Below, piece after piece: positions 12,205-24,307 of a stretch of 64,000 nucleotides of DNA. This stretch comes from Polytrichum commune (taxonomy: Eukaryota; Streptophyta; Polytrichopsida; Polytrichales; Polytrichaceae): the NCBI GenBank assembly GCA_950295325.1, contig OX485809.1, positions 38,030,081 through 38,094,080 of the forward strand. The letters run 5' to 3'. The notes under the pieces were generated by a model. The model saw nothing but the letters and a program-made list of their open reading frames with translations. It searched no databases and was not told the DNA's origin. The translations under genes were made by a program, and so were the position numbers. Position 1 is the first letter of the stretch. Each line of letters opens with the position of its first letter.

Positions 12205-12515
12205 CCTATACTTGATTTTTGAATGGTTGGATGTGGATCTAAGAACAAATACCAAAAAAAGACATGTTTTCAAAAGAGATTGGATTACACGCTCAAAATC
12301 TATTAATCATTCCAGACGCATTCGTTAACGTAATTAGGGAGACCTATATGGTCATTTAATAGCTCGGAGAACCTTCACTTGGACAATGAGTAGAATGTCC
12401 ATAGAAACTCCAAAACTTATGAGGAGAGTGGCAGGTACGATTTGAATAACGTGTTAATCATCTCACATTAATTGCATGTTCCTGAGAGAAAGGTGTCCAT
12501 TTAAGACCCACTTAC
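12205..12515 (+). mobile_element. TA-target MITE family, degraded copy
   Basis: The interior matches the 14186-14556 and 37484-37862 elements (gtggatctaagaa..., agagattgga, tcatttaatagct, cattaattgcatgtt), but clear terminal repeats are lost. Boundaries are approximate. Confidence 0.5.
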
Positions 12516-12639
12516 ACTAGTACCATACAACACGTGACATCCTTCAGATTCATGTTGAGAATCATATCAATTCTTCCGTATATGCACCCTCTACTCAGTG
12601 CCCAAAGAGATTTTCAGGCATAGTTGGTCAAAAATCCTT

Positions 12640-12905
12640 GTGTTACCTTTTTTGGGGGGGGGGCACAAATTGAAAATTCAATTGCAGAAAGAATCCATAA
12701 TACAACCAACCCGGCTGAACCAACGCAAAAAATCCTAGTGTTTCCAAGTCCAACTGGTTGCATGTTGTGATTTTTCTGTTTTTCTTTCATAATTTGGAGT
12801 ATGATCTGTAGATTCCTCTATAATGGTCAGTGATCCTCCTATAGTCTTGAACTTCATTTGTTTATATCTCGCACTCAACCAAGTTCATCTGGGAGTACAC
12901 AAAAT
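12640..12905 (+). repeat. dispersed repeat, CCGGTT family, copy 1
   Basis: The core (tcctagtgtttccaagtcc ... catgttgtgat ... tcttgaac) recurs at 27790-28545 on the same strand, and at 19763-19970 and 46047-46240 on the opposite strand. Most copies carry several AACCGGTT-like motifs. No coding capacity is seen. It serves as a related empty site for the insertion at 27852-28354. Confidence 0.65.
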
Positions 12906-13336
12906 GGTCCTATCATTATCGGCCAAAGTAAGTTTCTAGACTCCATGCTAATTTTCATAATGATAATTATTGTGGACCACATTATTCTTCAGCCCATGCT
13001 AAATTTCTAGTAGAAAATTAGTGTGAGCCACAATGATTTTTTATTAAAGAATTAATGTGGGTGATCATTTTATTTTGTGCTACTTTTGTCCTTATACTAA
13101 TATTTAGCGTGTGGATCCAAAGTCTTCATGAGGACTTGAGGAAAAGACCCAGGGCCTTGGACCCACGTTCATTGCACCCTAACTAGAAAATTAGTGTGGC
13201 CCACACTAATTGCTTCCATGCTAATTGTCCACCCACACTAATAGGACCATTTAGTGTAGTAATCAATTCTCTTCGTTCAACGCCCCTACTTCAATTAGAC
13301 TCCATTGGGGCTCCATGGATGGATCTTTGACATGTC
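12906..13336. other. gene-free stretch
   Basis: No gene. Around 12950-13250 the motif 'gtgtggcccacactaa' and relatives recur several times in both orientations, suggesting another worn inverted-repeat element whose ends I cannot fix. Confidence 0.35.
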
Positions 13337-13344
13337 TTTAGATA

Positions 13345-13616
13345 CTCGGGGGGTTCATTGGCAAAAAATCGTAGAACAACGTGCGATAAAAAAATAGGGT
13401 CTAATATATTCATTGTAGATAAATTTTGTAAAAAAACTTACATATAATATAGGGGGTTTTAAAATAATGAAAAAGGATTACATGTAAAATACCATCACAC
13501 CTTTATTTTGAAAAATACCATACCTTATAATCTTTTCTGCAAGGTAAATAGCCCCCCAATAAATAGGTCCCGAACGCACGTGTATGCAAAATATAAGAGG
13601 GAGTGAACCCCCTGAG
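13345..13616. mobile_element. hAT-type MITE, CTCGGGGGG family, copy 1 (272 bp)
   Basis: Bounded by an exact 8-bp duplication, TTTAGATA at 13337-13344 and 13617-13624. The left end is CTCGGGGGGTTCA; the right end on the other strand is CTCAGGGGGTTCAC. A subterminal ACGTGCG lies about 35 bp from the left end and its complement near the right end. The copy at 46394-46637 shares both ends and most of the interior. Confidence 0.9.
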
Positions 13617-13742
13617 TTTAGATATCATCTAAGATATGTACAAAGGGGTCAATCCAAAAATTGACCTCCCTTAGATTTTGATAGAATTATTCTCAAATGT
13701 TTTGCAATATGACCCTATTCTCAGCACTTCTAACTTCACATA

Positions 13743-14123
13743 AGGTAGACATGTCTTAGTTGAATACTTACCCTCTATGCCCACTTATAGTAGGATATGA
13801 AACACGCAATTAGTGTGAGATGATTAGCAAATCCAAATCGTACCCGTAGCCATTTGCTTCATAACTTTTGGAGTTCGTGTGAATATCTTATTCGTTTTCA
13901 AAGTGAAGATTTGTGTGCTCGTTAAGTGGTCATATATTGTAGGTCCTACCAATCATGTTAATAGTTGAGCCTAGAATAATTCGCAAATTTTGAGCATGTA
14001 GTCCAACCTCTTTTTATCTCATGTTTTTCTCCTGGTGTTGCTTCTTAGATCCACACCTAATCACATACCACTTAAATATAGGTGTCCAAATTAATGTTGT
14101 GTTGGATTTAGGCACATCTACCT
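13743..14123 (-). mobile_element. TA-target MITE, 381 bp
   Basis: Flanked by TA at 13741-13742 and 14124-14125. The left end is AGGTAGACATGTC; the right end complement is AGGTAGATGTGCC. The interior is inverted relative to the next copy at 14186-14556, which lies only 62 bp away, so the two form a large inverted pair. Confidence 0.82.
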
Positions 14124-14185
14124 TACAATTTCCAACATTGAAGATACGAATGTGACATACACCTAAAGCTATAACAATTCAAGTA

Positions 14186-14556
14186 AGGTTTTATGCATGC
14201 CTTTCATGGTCACTTTTTTAAGTAAGACAACTATATATTAGTGGTGTGTGGTTTGATGTGGATCTAGGACATCAAGTAGACATTTGATTAGAAGAGATTG
14301 ACTATGTGCTCAAAGTTTGTTACCCAATTCAAGCTCAAGAGTCAACATAAATGGGGCCACATGTATCACCATTTAATGAGCTTGAGAATCTTCACTTTCA
14401 CAATGAAGAAGTCATTCATGTGAGCTCCAAAGATCATGACACAAATGGCTAAAGACACAATTTGGGATCAATAATCATCTTGCATTAATTGTATGTTCTA
14501 CACCCTAGCAAAAGTGGGTGCATAGCTAAAACTGGCAATTTAAGGCATACTTGCCT
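14186..14556 (+). mobile_element. TA-target MITE, 371 bp
   Basis: Flanked by TA (14184-14185 and 14557-14558), with ends AGGTTTTATGCATGCC and, on the other strand, AGGCAAGTATGCC. The interior is shared with 37484-37862 and, inverted, with 13743-14123 and 2355-2680. Confidence 0.8.
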
Positions 14557-14558
14557 TA

Positions 14559-15714
14559 GCTCTTAATGAGACATATACCACCCCTTCGATCCATAGTTCA
14601 TAGGGGGGTTCCGAAGGGGAGATTCATGCCTCATTAAGAACTACTCAAAGTTGTTGTGAGTTAAAGTGCAAATTAGATATATATATGTGAAACATCTTTC
14701 CATGAACTATATACGTTTCATATGGCTAGAAGTCGCAAATCGGGAAGAATACCATTTCAAGTTTCATAATTGAAGTTGAGATGCAAAAATTATAAGATTC
14801 TAAAGCAAAGACTTTGTGAGGATTCTATTTCCCTTCAAACGATCATATAGACCACACAAGGCTAGCTAAGAAGGGTATGATACTTAAGGATGGTCAACTA
14901 GGCTGACAAACAAAGACGTGACATTCCAAGAGACATTGGAATTGGATTGGCAGTAGACAAGATTAGTCTTTCCACAACGTGTCAAAACCGACCATGACTT
15001 CTTTGTAGTTGGCAACCTCCTCCGCACTCTTGAGGGCCCTAGTCTAAGCAACTCTAGCATGTTCAAGAAGGCCTTAAGTTGCCACATTTTTTTGGTTCAC
15101 TTTCTTTTTATCCCACCAGGTGTTGTTGAGGGTCATGCATGTATCTCTCAATCCAAATAGTCCTATGCAAAGTTTCCCTAAAACGAGGTCAAGAACTTGT
15201 GAAGGGAGTTGGGGATTTACTTACCACAGCATGAGAACCATCACCATATGTTGCAAAACATTGTCAATATATGAGTCCTCAACAAATGTCCTATGTCACT
15301 TGAAGAAACATGCGAATCTAGCACCGTGACAAATATACGGATTTTCTAGTGACGTAAAGACAACTTTCCAAGGACAAGTATCATGTACCAAGGACTCGTA
15401 TGCTTGTAGTGAAAGTAGGTCCATCAGAAGATACTTGATTGGACACTTGAGATGTATTTAAATATGTTTTTTTCCATAATTATGGCCAAAGAGCAACCCA
15501 CGATAACTTAATCAATAAGAAGGTGAGGGTACAGCCACTCAGCGTGAATCCCAATACACCAATGAGCAAGAGCCACCTGTCCCAAGATTGTTATTATTGT
15601 TGTTATTTCGTTTGAAGAGGAGACTTAGGTTAGCTCGTGTAGAAGACCCGAGCCTAGGGCACGCGGTTACAAACACGGTTGCCTTTTGAAATCACAACTT
15701 AGTAAGATCCCAAC
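14559..15714. other. gene-free stretch
   Basis: No recognised coding or RNA feature. Short frames at 14884-15087 (minus) and 15120-15329 (plus) have no recognisable product. Confidence 0.5.
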
Positions 15715-17210
15715 TAGCTATGCTTTCAAATCCGTCCTTCTTCTTAGCTTGGCGCGTAGTTTGTTGGGTAAAAATTGGTCGATGGTTTTGACTGTCTTTG
15801 CGTATGGAGATTGAGGAAAAAGGAACATTGGTGCACTTTGTACCAATGTGGATGTGAGCCCATTAGCCTTGTAATGTACGCGGTGAGCTCGGTGACATTT
15901 TAGGGTTTTGGTGCTCTCTTTTCAAAAGATGGGATCAAATGAGATCGCCAGTTTACTGATTCGTGACTCACTTGTTTTCCTAGGTACATATATGTTTTGT
16001 CAGTTTGCTATGGGGGTGTGACGAGGGTTTGTCTGGTGTCTACCTTGTTGATGTTTGACTAGTATGGATATGTGTTGTCCCAGTCTTTTCCACCTATGCG
16101 TATGACACGTTGCTTCAATGTGGTTCCCACACTATTATGAGACAGTGGGGAACGGTAGGGTACATCACCACCACCGCCACAATGTTTTGCATTGGATACT
16201 AGATATTAGGTATGTAAGGTGTTTAATGGTTGTTGGGTGAATTTCTTTCATTAGCTATGTTTTGAAAGCCATCCTTCTTCTTAGCTTGGCTTGTGGTTTG
16301 CTTGGTAAAATCAGTAGATGGTTTGGATTGACTTTGCACATGGAGCTTGAGAAAAAAGAAACATTGCTGCACTTTGTACCAATGTAGATGTGAGCATGTT
16401 AGCCTTGTAATGTATGCAGTGAGCTCGGTGGCATTTTAGGGCTTATTGTCCTCTTTTCAAAAGATGGGGTCGAATGAGATCGCTAGTTTACCGATTTGTA
16501 ACTTACTTAGCTTCTTAGGTATGTATGTGTCTTGTCAGTTTGCCATGGGGGTGTGACGAGGGTTTGTTTGTTGTCTACCTTGTTGTTGTTTGACTAGAAT
16601 GGACATGTGTTGTCCTAGTCTCACGGGTAGATCACTCCATTGTCAAGTTGAACACCACGTGCGGCCAAAAAAAATCTTCTTTTGGTAAGTTGCACCACCA
16701 AAATGGGTCAAAATTTTATCAATTTTTTTTCATGAGTAGATATACACAGTACCTATGACATAGTTAAAAGTGGTAACTAAATTTGATGATTTGTTTTTTT
16801 CATAAAACATACCATTTCTAACTCGAATGACACATAACTGAACTAAAACAATTACTAAAAATAAATAAAGATGACTAAAAATTTCAAAAAAGTATACAAA
16901 AGATACTATCAATGGTTATGTATGTGTAGAAAAATATCATAAATTTTAAAATTATATATGGCATGTAATATAGGGGTAGCAAACTTTGTCCGCACGTGGT
17001 GTCAACTTGACAATGAAGTGACCTCCCCGTGCCTAGTCTATTCCACCTCTACATGTGACACATTGCTTTAATGTGGTTCCTACACTATTCCAAAATAGTG
17101 GGGAACGGTAGGGTACATCAATACCACCGCCACTATGTCTTGCATTGTATAGTAGATATTAGGTATGTAAGGTGTTTAATGGTTGTTGGGTGAATTTATT
17201 TCATTACTTT
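15715..17210 (+). repeat. two-copy tandem duplication, ~537-bp unit, second copy interrupted
   Basis: Copy 1 is 15715-16251 and copy 2 starts at 16252 with the same 'tagctatg...ccttcttcttagcttgg'. The copies stay alignable throughout with moderate divergence. Copy 2 is split by a 410-bp MITE (16622-17031) that copy 1 lacks, so copy 1 shows the pre-insertion state. Part of the unit (tatgacac.ttgctt.aatgtggttcc ... accgccac) recurs, more diverged, at about 45455-45610. The unit is not recognisably coding. Confidence 0.85.
16622..17031. mobile_element. hAT-type MITE, ACGTGCGG family, copy 2 (410 bp)
   Basis: Exact 8-bp target duplication CCTAGTCT at 16614-16621 and 17032-17039. Long inverted ends: the left is CACGGGTAGATCACTCCATT, and the right on the other strand is CACGGGGAGGTCACTTCATT. 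The match continues through GTCAAGTTGA(A)CACCACGTGCGG. It sits inside the second unit of a tandem duplication. It has no coding content. Confidence 0.95.
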
Positions 17211-17693
17211 TTAAAAGTTGAGGGGGTGAAATATAGAGAAACCACAAAACCAACTCTTGCAAATATTGCTACAAATGGTGGATGTTCCATTCCAAATTTC
17301 TTAGTGTTTTTATTAGTGGGTTGTATTTGGCATGTTTATTTTGGGTCACTTCATGAGTGTATATGTTGTGGCAAAATGTAAACTCGATTAATTGGACGGC
17401 GAGGTTTGCATTTGGGGATGGAGGTTCTTGGTTGTCTATGGGGGCTTCCATATATGCATGTGATGTTGGGTCTAATTTGGTTAAGCATGTGCATCTTTGG
17501 GTGTTACATTTGCATCCATGGTGGGATCGTGTTGTCTATGGGTAGGTTATTTTGGGTGCCTACACTTAATAATGTTCGGTATCTAGTTTGGGGGATTGCT
17601 TTGAGGAATTTCATTATATTGGTGGGTTGTGGTGCAAAACCTATTATTCTTAATCCCTTCAGGTGTAGTTATTACATACTTGTGGGAGATGTG

Positions 17694-17736
<43 letters not shown>

Positions 17737-18917
17737 ATTATTGCATAGTGTGGAATTGGGATTTGTGAATAATCTTGGCCACCTTTTTGTATCTATGGCC
17801 CATATATTGCACATATCCAAATTTGGAGGAGTTGTGTGATTTACGCATCAATCACCCGTTTGAAATCTTTGGAGCTTGAGAATGAAATACTCGTTGGTGG
17901 TATAAGGTGAGCACATCTATTGTGAACACTAAGTTGGGCATTTTAGAATTATGTAGGAGTATGATCATACAATAAAAGTCACATGAGCATACTATTGAAT
18001 CCAAATGAGGAACATGAAATGGGTCACATACGATCCTAAATGGATGTTTAATGAATTCTTAAAGTGAAGATTATAGATGACACATGATGGCTTTCTTCTC
18101 AATATGTGTATTGATACGTGCAATTAGGTTGCCCGACATTGATTTTTTGACATAAGAGGATTGTGACATTGTTGTTACTTGATCAATTGTTCATTTTTGG
18201 TGATCAACTCTTGATTGCTTGAGGAGCCCATTTGGGGTTTCTTGTCAATGAAACCCCCAAAATCCACCTGAAAGACAATTTCAATTGTTTTGAGCACAAC
18301 AAATCAAATAGAATTCTTGAAGCCTATTCCCGCTCCACTCTACAAATCTAAGATTTCTATGTGTTTCAGGATGTTATTGCATTTTGCAACCTCCGTCGGT
18401 CTCATAATCCAACTACACCATATTGCATTTTTTGAAATCTACTTACCAAAATTTAAATCTCAATATCATAGTTGAAATTTCCCATACCATGGCATTCTTA
18501 TACATAAGTTACTTGATTTGTGAAAATTGATATTTTTGAACTAAATTTTCGATTATTATTATTAAATATGTAATTATTTAATTATTTAATTATATTTTTA
18601 CTTTTACTAATTAGAAAAAGAGAGCTAATGATATGCTCTTGTTTCTAAACAAGCTGATTAAAAACTAAATCACGAATGAGTAGTGAAAATTTGGGTGCAA
18701 GTTATGGTTGGCAATATGGAAACATGCTAAGGCAACAAAGGCTGAAAGTCTCATGTCATTTTAAAGTTTGAAATGCAACTAGGTGTTTATAAACTTGAGG
18801 GGATCACTGGCATTTTTCATGTTTAAATTCAAACTTTTGGACTCAACCCACCTACATATCTAAGGGCCACCTTACCCTACAGCTTGAGGGTCCTTGACCC
18901 ATGATATACAAATTAAG
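17211..18917. other. gene-free stretch with dispersed repeat fragments
   Basis: Around 17225-17420 the sequence resembles 29125-29310 (for example 'ttagtgggt.gtattt' and 'gtggcaa.atgt.aa'), so both are pieces of one dispersed repeat. A 120-codon frame at 17406-17768 is produced partly by the CT run and is not taken as a gene. Nothing is recognised after 17.8 kb. Confidence 0.45.
17699..17734. repeat. (CT)n microsatellite
   Basis: 36 bp of perfect CT repeat. In one plus-strand frame it translates to alternating Leu-Ser. Confidence 0.95.
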
Positions 18918-19518
18918 TGATTTGGTGGAGAAACCAGAGACTGTCCAAGTTCACTTTACACTAGACCTTGAAGGCATGAGGGGCCCGAGGAATTCAAATG
19001 GATGGAAAATGCATGTTACATGGCATCCCACATGGTAGCAAGTGGATAATAATATGTCATGGTCTACTGGATATTGCATTCGGCCTATCATATTAGAGGT
19101 AAGTCTAACACAAAATTAACAGCCATGGCAAGCCTAATCATATTCCCGTTGGCTCTTATAAATATTATGTCGTCTTTGTGGTGACTAGAACCCAAATATT
19201 TGTTGTGTCCACTTTCACTTTTACACCAAGCTTGAGGGCCCACCAATAATTGCAAAGTTGCATTCTATTTCCCATGATTAGACCTTTGAATGGTTTTCAA
19301 AGGCCTTGAGGTTTTCAATTCTAGTTATGTATTAGACCCACTGTCTCTTTTTGATGGACTTAACGCAAGATCTGGCAAATTATGAAACATTATTTGCTCG
19401 CCACCATGTAGGACCCCATGTGAATTTTTTCATCCATTCGAATGCCTTTGGTCCCTCACGCCTTCAAAACCACTAGTGTAAAGTGAACTTCAATTGTCTC
19501 TGGTTTCTCGACCAATCA
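18918..19518. mobile_element. long-inverted-repeat element, ~600 bp
   Basis: Terminal inverted repeats of about 75 bp: left 'tgatttggtggagaaacc', right complement 'tgattggtcgagaaacc', followed on both sides by AGAGAC, then AAGTTCACTTTACACTAG and a GAAGGC.TGAGGG block. No clear target duplication was found. The CTTTACACTAG block resembles subterminal sequence of the GGGCC elements at 21915-22401 and 27852-28354. Confidence 0.75.
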
Positions 19519-19574
19519 CATTATATAAATAATTAACGTTTGGCAATCCAATGTGATATTGAGCCCATTGGCCC

Positions 19575-19745
19575 TACCTTGCTCAAAAACACACTTGGTG
19601 CAGGGTGGGCTCTCGGCTTCCTACCTACCTAGCTAGTCATTTCCGACAAGTAGAGAGAAGATTTCACACCGGGAATCGAACCGCCAACCACTCCATTCGA
19701 AAATGGGTACCTCTCCACTAACACCCGGTAGTTTAGGGTCTATGA
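19575..19745 (-). mobile_element. tRNA-derived SINE-like copy
   Basis: On the minus strand there is an A-box-like TTAGTGGAGAGG followed about 30 bp later by a perfect B-box-like GGTTCGATTCC, the internal pol III promoter spacing of tRNA genes. The rest does not fold as a tRNA. The same arrangement and flanking words occur at 47699-47898. The 3' end and target duplication are not resolved. Confidence 0.6.
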
Positions 19746-19762
19746 TCAGGGGAGAACTAGCA

Positions 19763-19970
19763 GTTTGTTACACATGAACCAGTTGAGTTTGAGAAATAAC
19801 CGGTTGAAGTTGAAGACTGCAGGAAAATTACCAATCATTTTATAGGAATTTATAGATTATACCCTAGTTTAAGAAAGGAAAACCGAAGGATGTGAACATG
19901 TAACCGGTTGGACTTGCAAACACTAGGATCTCAACCGATTATGCCCAAAAATCTCCCCGATCACTATTAA
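19763..19970 (-). repeat. dispersed repeat, CCGGTT family, copy 2
   Basis: Minus-strand copy of the family seen at 12640-12905. It carries intact 'gatcctagtgtttgcaagtc' with no insertion, so it is the better empty-site reference for the element at 27852-28354. Confidence 0.65.
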
Positions 19971-21914
19971 GGGTCATCTTAGACCAATTAATTTATCATG
20001 GATCAATGGCCCTCAAGCGCTTTCTAGTGTAAAGAGCGGCCCCCTCATAACCCTCTCCAAATCATGAAAACACCCTAAATACACACACACACATACACAC
20101 AACACCAACAACTTGAACTCCCACATGTCTAGAATGCTTTGCAATGCAATGTGTAGACTGATCTCATGTGGAGTCATGATGGGTCACAAAACTATTAAAA
20201 GTGGAAGTGGGGGAAATGAGATGCCGATGGTGCCACGTCTAAATTGCATGACATGATCATTCATGTGAAGATCATTAAAGCATTATGAAAACCCGCTTGC
20301 TCAAACTTTATCTCTCTTCTAGTCAAAGATTCCCAAGCATATTCCCGACGCAAGTGCACCTCGATCGTGTGCCGCTTGCATCACTATGATGTGTGAAAAC
20401 TCTCACAACACACGTCACCCGACTTCAAGTCCGCAATTTAATATGCACATTGTATAACTAGCCACAAGAATGTTCTCTTTGGAACATTTCCTAAATTACA
20501 AGGTATCGTGTGTGCCACTTTCTTGATTAATGGATTAGGCAATAGACTAGGCAACGTCGACCTAGTGTAATCGTGATGATGATGCGATCTCTCTAGTCTA
20601 TATGACCCTATTTATAATGGATACCCTCCCTAAATGGGTTACTAATGTACGGGTTTCCTAAATTAGTTACTAGATATTGACTCACTTTTACGGCCCGCCC
20701 GGGAGGGTGATTGTTGTACTTTATTGAGAAAGAGGGTCACTATTTTATAGTTGGAAGCCAGAGCCTACAAATGAAAGTCAACTGGAATGTTTCTTTGTTT
20801 TTTGTTTTTTTATCTATTATTTTAACATAATTTTATATTGATAAATTTTAGAAGAAGAAAACGTTTGGTTTGATTTGGGATGCATCGAAGAACTCCATTG
20901 GGGAGAGAAGAAACTAAGCGTAGTAGAGGCATCCATAACTGATCATTTGAGTGATTTTGCGCTAGATCTGGAGAAGTATAAGGCGGTGTACATTTTTCCC
21001 ATGTAGGAAGATAGAAAGTAGGTGGACTGCAATTTTTTTGGTAATTTTATTCCTTACATTGAAATCACTGTGAATCGTTAAAGCCAAAATTTGGTCCGAG
21101 TATATTACCAATGTTTAGAGTATGCCATAACCGCTCACTCCTCCTCGCTTTAGCACTCAAAACTTGGTTCCAACACGATCGAAATTCAATATCCTAGCCC
21201 TATTGAAATTTAGTCCCAACTTGATTGAAATTCCGGTACCCTACAGATTGCCAATGGGATCTTGATTGGGAATAGAAACCTCTACTATACATGTGGTAGG
21301 TTTCCTCCTTGCTTCAAGTCCCAATGACTTTATATGTGATTTTGACAATGAAATAAAGTGCTTGAATTATCTCAAGAAATTTTTTATTTAAAAAAAGCAA
21401 AATAAAAAAGCAAAATCAAGAGAGGTGTCAAGACCGCGTGTGGAATTTTTGCTCCGGACACACCAAAGCACAACCATCCTAGCACTAAGAATGAAGGCTC
21501 ATGACTACATGGCCACAACCAAGTGGGTATGATGCCTCACCTTTTATATATATATATATATATATATATAAACCTTTGTTATCCACTAGTCATGGCCAAG
21601 AGGGACAGTTTTTGGAGGCGTTGACTAGGAAATTTTGAGAAGATACATATTTCCAAGGCCTCCGAAGATATGCCCTTTATAAAATATTCGGTGGACAACG
21701 AGAGTTTTCATTGTAAACAAAGGGATAAACATGTAGTCATGTCTTATTAACCCTTACATGTCCTCCAAAGCCGGCTGGGCTCCCTCCAAAAAAAAAGGCG
21801 ATTGTGGAATCACGCCATGTCTTTATATGAACCCCCCAACCGAACATGGAGATTCTTTTATGTTTCAAAGAGTGATATTGAGTGCAAGTTGGTTCATGTC
21901 AAAACCCTACCTAA
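19971..21914. other. gene-free stretch
   Basis: No gene recognised. It includes short CA-rich and TA-rich simple sequence and, near 20005-20045, a fragment ending GTGTAAAGAGCGGCCCC that resembles the end of the GGGCC inverted-repeat elements. Confidence 0.45.
21545..21570. repeat. (TA)n microsatellite
   Basis: 26 bp of TA repeat. Confidence 0.9.
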
Positions 21915-22401
21915 GGGCCATTTCACATTATGGTCGTCCAAGTCGACAGGCCGTGGGATTGAATAGCCACATTATGTTGAGAGTCCAAAGAAATGGGCTG
22001 AATATAGCCAATAAAATATAGAAATTGGAGCCTTCAGCCATGGTGTGAAGCCTCCAAAGGCCAAGCCCAAAGTCCAAAGAAAGAAGAAACATCCCACTTT
22101 GTTCCCTGCCCAATGCAACCCCTCCAATCTAACGGCCAAGATCTTGTCAAGCTTTTAATTTTTTCAATGAAAAAAATCGATGGCCTCTTGACCATAGTTT
22201 GGTCTTCCATTCCTGTCCGACCCTAACTTCCTCCGAGAGTCTGTCACCTTGGTCAAAAAATACTGTCATGTAAGCATTTTGGAGAATGACGACCTTTGGC
22301 CTCTAGTGTGAAGGGTCGAGAGGTTAAATTCTTGGTTTCTTGCAATTTGATTGGTGGAAATCGACGGCCTCTCGACCTTCAACCATAGTGTGAAGCGGCC
22401 C
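21915..22401. mobile_element. GGGCC-ended inverted-repeat element, copy 1 (~487 bp)
   Basis: The left end is GGGCCATTTCACATTATGG; the right end complement is GGGCCGCTTCACACTATGG. The size and end type match 23693-24198 and 27852-28354. The target duplication is not clear, suggesting an old insertion. Short frames inside it are not genes. Confidence 0.7.
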
Positions 22402-22759
22402 TAAGATAAGCAAGGGGTTAGAAGTTTACCAACTCATAACTTAGCATCCACCACAAATGATGGATACTTAATAACGAAGTTGTTTTGGTCAAGTTGCAAG
22501 CCCCACTTGAGAAGGAGAATTAATTCCTTTACTAAATGACCTTCTCTTTCCCACCCTTAGATGCTCATTTAGTGTATGTTATGGGTAGCCCTTGACAATG
22601 TGAGCATTCTTTGGTATGGTGGGAGCATTCTCTTTCCAATTAGATTATTTTTTGAGCCACACTTATTTCCTCCCCCATAAAGCATGCTCACCCTTGATTA
22701 AATACTTAGGAAACCCAATTCACCCAAGTTCACAAGTTTGCCATCTCCTCAGGTTGTTC

Positions 22760-23523
22760 AAAATTCAAACTGCCAAAAACAATCTATCAAGAACCTAGTA
22801 TCGAGAATATGAATTGAGTGTTACAAGACTTATGAGAAGCATTCTCCCCAATTCCAAACTATGTGAAGCTAGAATCCTTCACAAAATAGTGGCAACCATT
22901 TTTGTGGGCCCACGTATCAAACCGTAAATATGCCAGCAAAATAAGTCTCCCCATTGAATAGGGAGAAGTTTGAGCCAACTCGGTTAGTATCCTTACTTCT
23001 TCATTATCAATCAGTTATTCATTACAAAAGCTTCGAATATTTCTTGTATTTTTCCTTTAATTAGTATATTTCCTAGAACATGGTTCAGTTAAGTTCCTAG
23101 AGTCTTGATTTTGAGCTGGTAATTTGGAAAGACAATTGGTTGTCTAAAATTCAAACTGCCAAAAACAATCTATCAAGAACCTAGTATCGAGAATATGAAT
23201 TGAGTGTTACAAGACTTATGAGAAGCATTCTCCCCAATTCCAAACTATGTGAAGCTAGAATCCTTCACAAAATAGTGGCAACCATTTTTGTGGGCCCACG
23301 TATCAAACCGTAAATATGCCAGCAAAATAAGTCTCCCCATTGAATAGGGAAAAAGTTGAGCCAACTCGGTTAGTATCCTTACTTCTTCATTATCAATCAG
23401 TTATTCATTAAAAAAGCTTCGAATATTTCATGTATTTTTCCTCTAATTAGTATAATTCCTAGAACATGGTTCAGTTAAGTTCCTAGAGTCTTGATTTTGA
23501 GCTGGTAATTTGGGAAAACAAAC
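22760..23523 (+). repeat. recent tandem duplication, 386-bp unit x2
   Basis: Copy 1 starts 22760 and copy 2 starts 23146, both with 'aaaattcaaactgccaaaaa'. The copies are nearly identical over most of their length, differing by only a few substitutions and a one-base indel visible by eye, far closer than the other duplications here. No coding content is recognised. Confidence 0.92.
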
Positions 23524-23692
23524 CGGTTGATCTGTAACTTCTCCCCGCTTAATTAAGCTAATTGAGCCTCCCATCAAATTCAATGTTGAAATTCTTATCA
23601 AGCTACCTACACTATGAGAGGCTACGAATAGTACTGTGTGTTGCAGGAAAGGAGACCGTATCCTGGACATTGAATAATGTTTTGGAAGTTAA

Positions 23693-24198
23693 AGCCACTC
23701 TACACACGAGACTGAGGGCCCGTGACCGTTGCACTTCAAGCACTCTCATGGGTGGAAAAGGCGGAGCCGGTCCAAGTTCGCTACTTCACACTACGCTTAA
23801 GTAACCAACGGAGTAACTGAATGCAAGATGGATGTAATTAAAGTCCACATGGATTCCTACATGGCATCAAACGGAGCATGTTTCATGGTCATTTGGAATA
23901 TTTTCAAAAAATCACTTCTTGGAGGTAGGCCTAACACAAAACCAGCACACCATGGCATTCCGAAATCTCACAACCGTTAATTTATTGTATTTTATCATGT
24001 GTGAGGATCTCGGATGAATAGAAACTCATTGAAATAGTATTTGGTTGAGGGCCCAATCACATATGACTCCACACTACACTTGAGGGCCCGTGACCACATT
24101 ACATGATTTTGGAAGTGCCTTGGGACGGCCTTTGCACACTTCTTTCAGGCTCTCACAATTTCATGGTCGTGGCTCTTGGCTCGTGTGTGAAGTGGCTC
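23693..24198. mobile_element. GGGCC-ended inverted-repeat element, copy 2 (~505 bp)
   Basis: It shares its whole length with 27852-28354: end 'CCACT.TACACACGAGACTG', then 'ggcggagccggtccaagttc', 'ggaggtaggcctaacac', and end 'ggctcgtgtgtgaagtggc'. The outermost bases have decayed (AAGCC rather than GGGCC), so the boundaries are good to a few bases. Confidence 0.75.
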
Positions 24199-24307
24199 TT
24201 AGACTAGATCTTCCATCATTTCTATATTCTTTTCTTTTCTTTTCTTTTTAAAATTTAAATTTTTTGGTTTAGAGACACATTGATAGCAGTTCATAGTATC
24301 ATAAAAC

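Noticed and set aside
17406-17768. 120-codon plus-strand frame
   Set aside because: Part of it is the CT microsatellite (Leu-Ser run) and the rest is dispersed repeat with two overlapping frames.
19575-19745. A functional tRNA gene
   Set aside because: A- and B-box-like words are present but there is no cloverleaf, acceptor stem or sensible anticodon arm; a SINE fits better.
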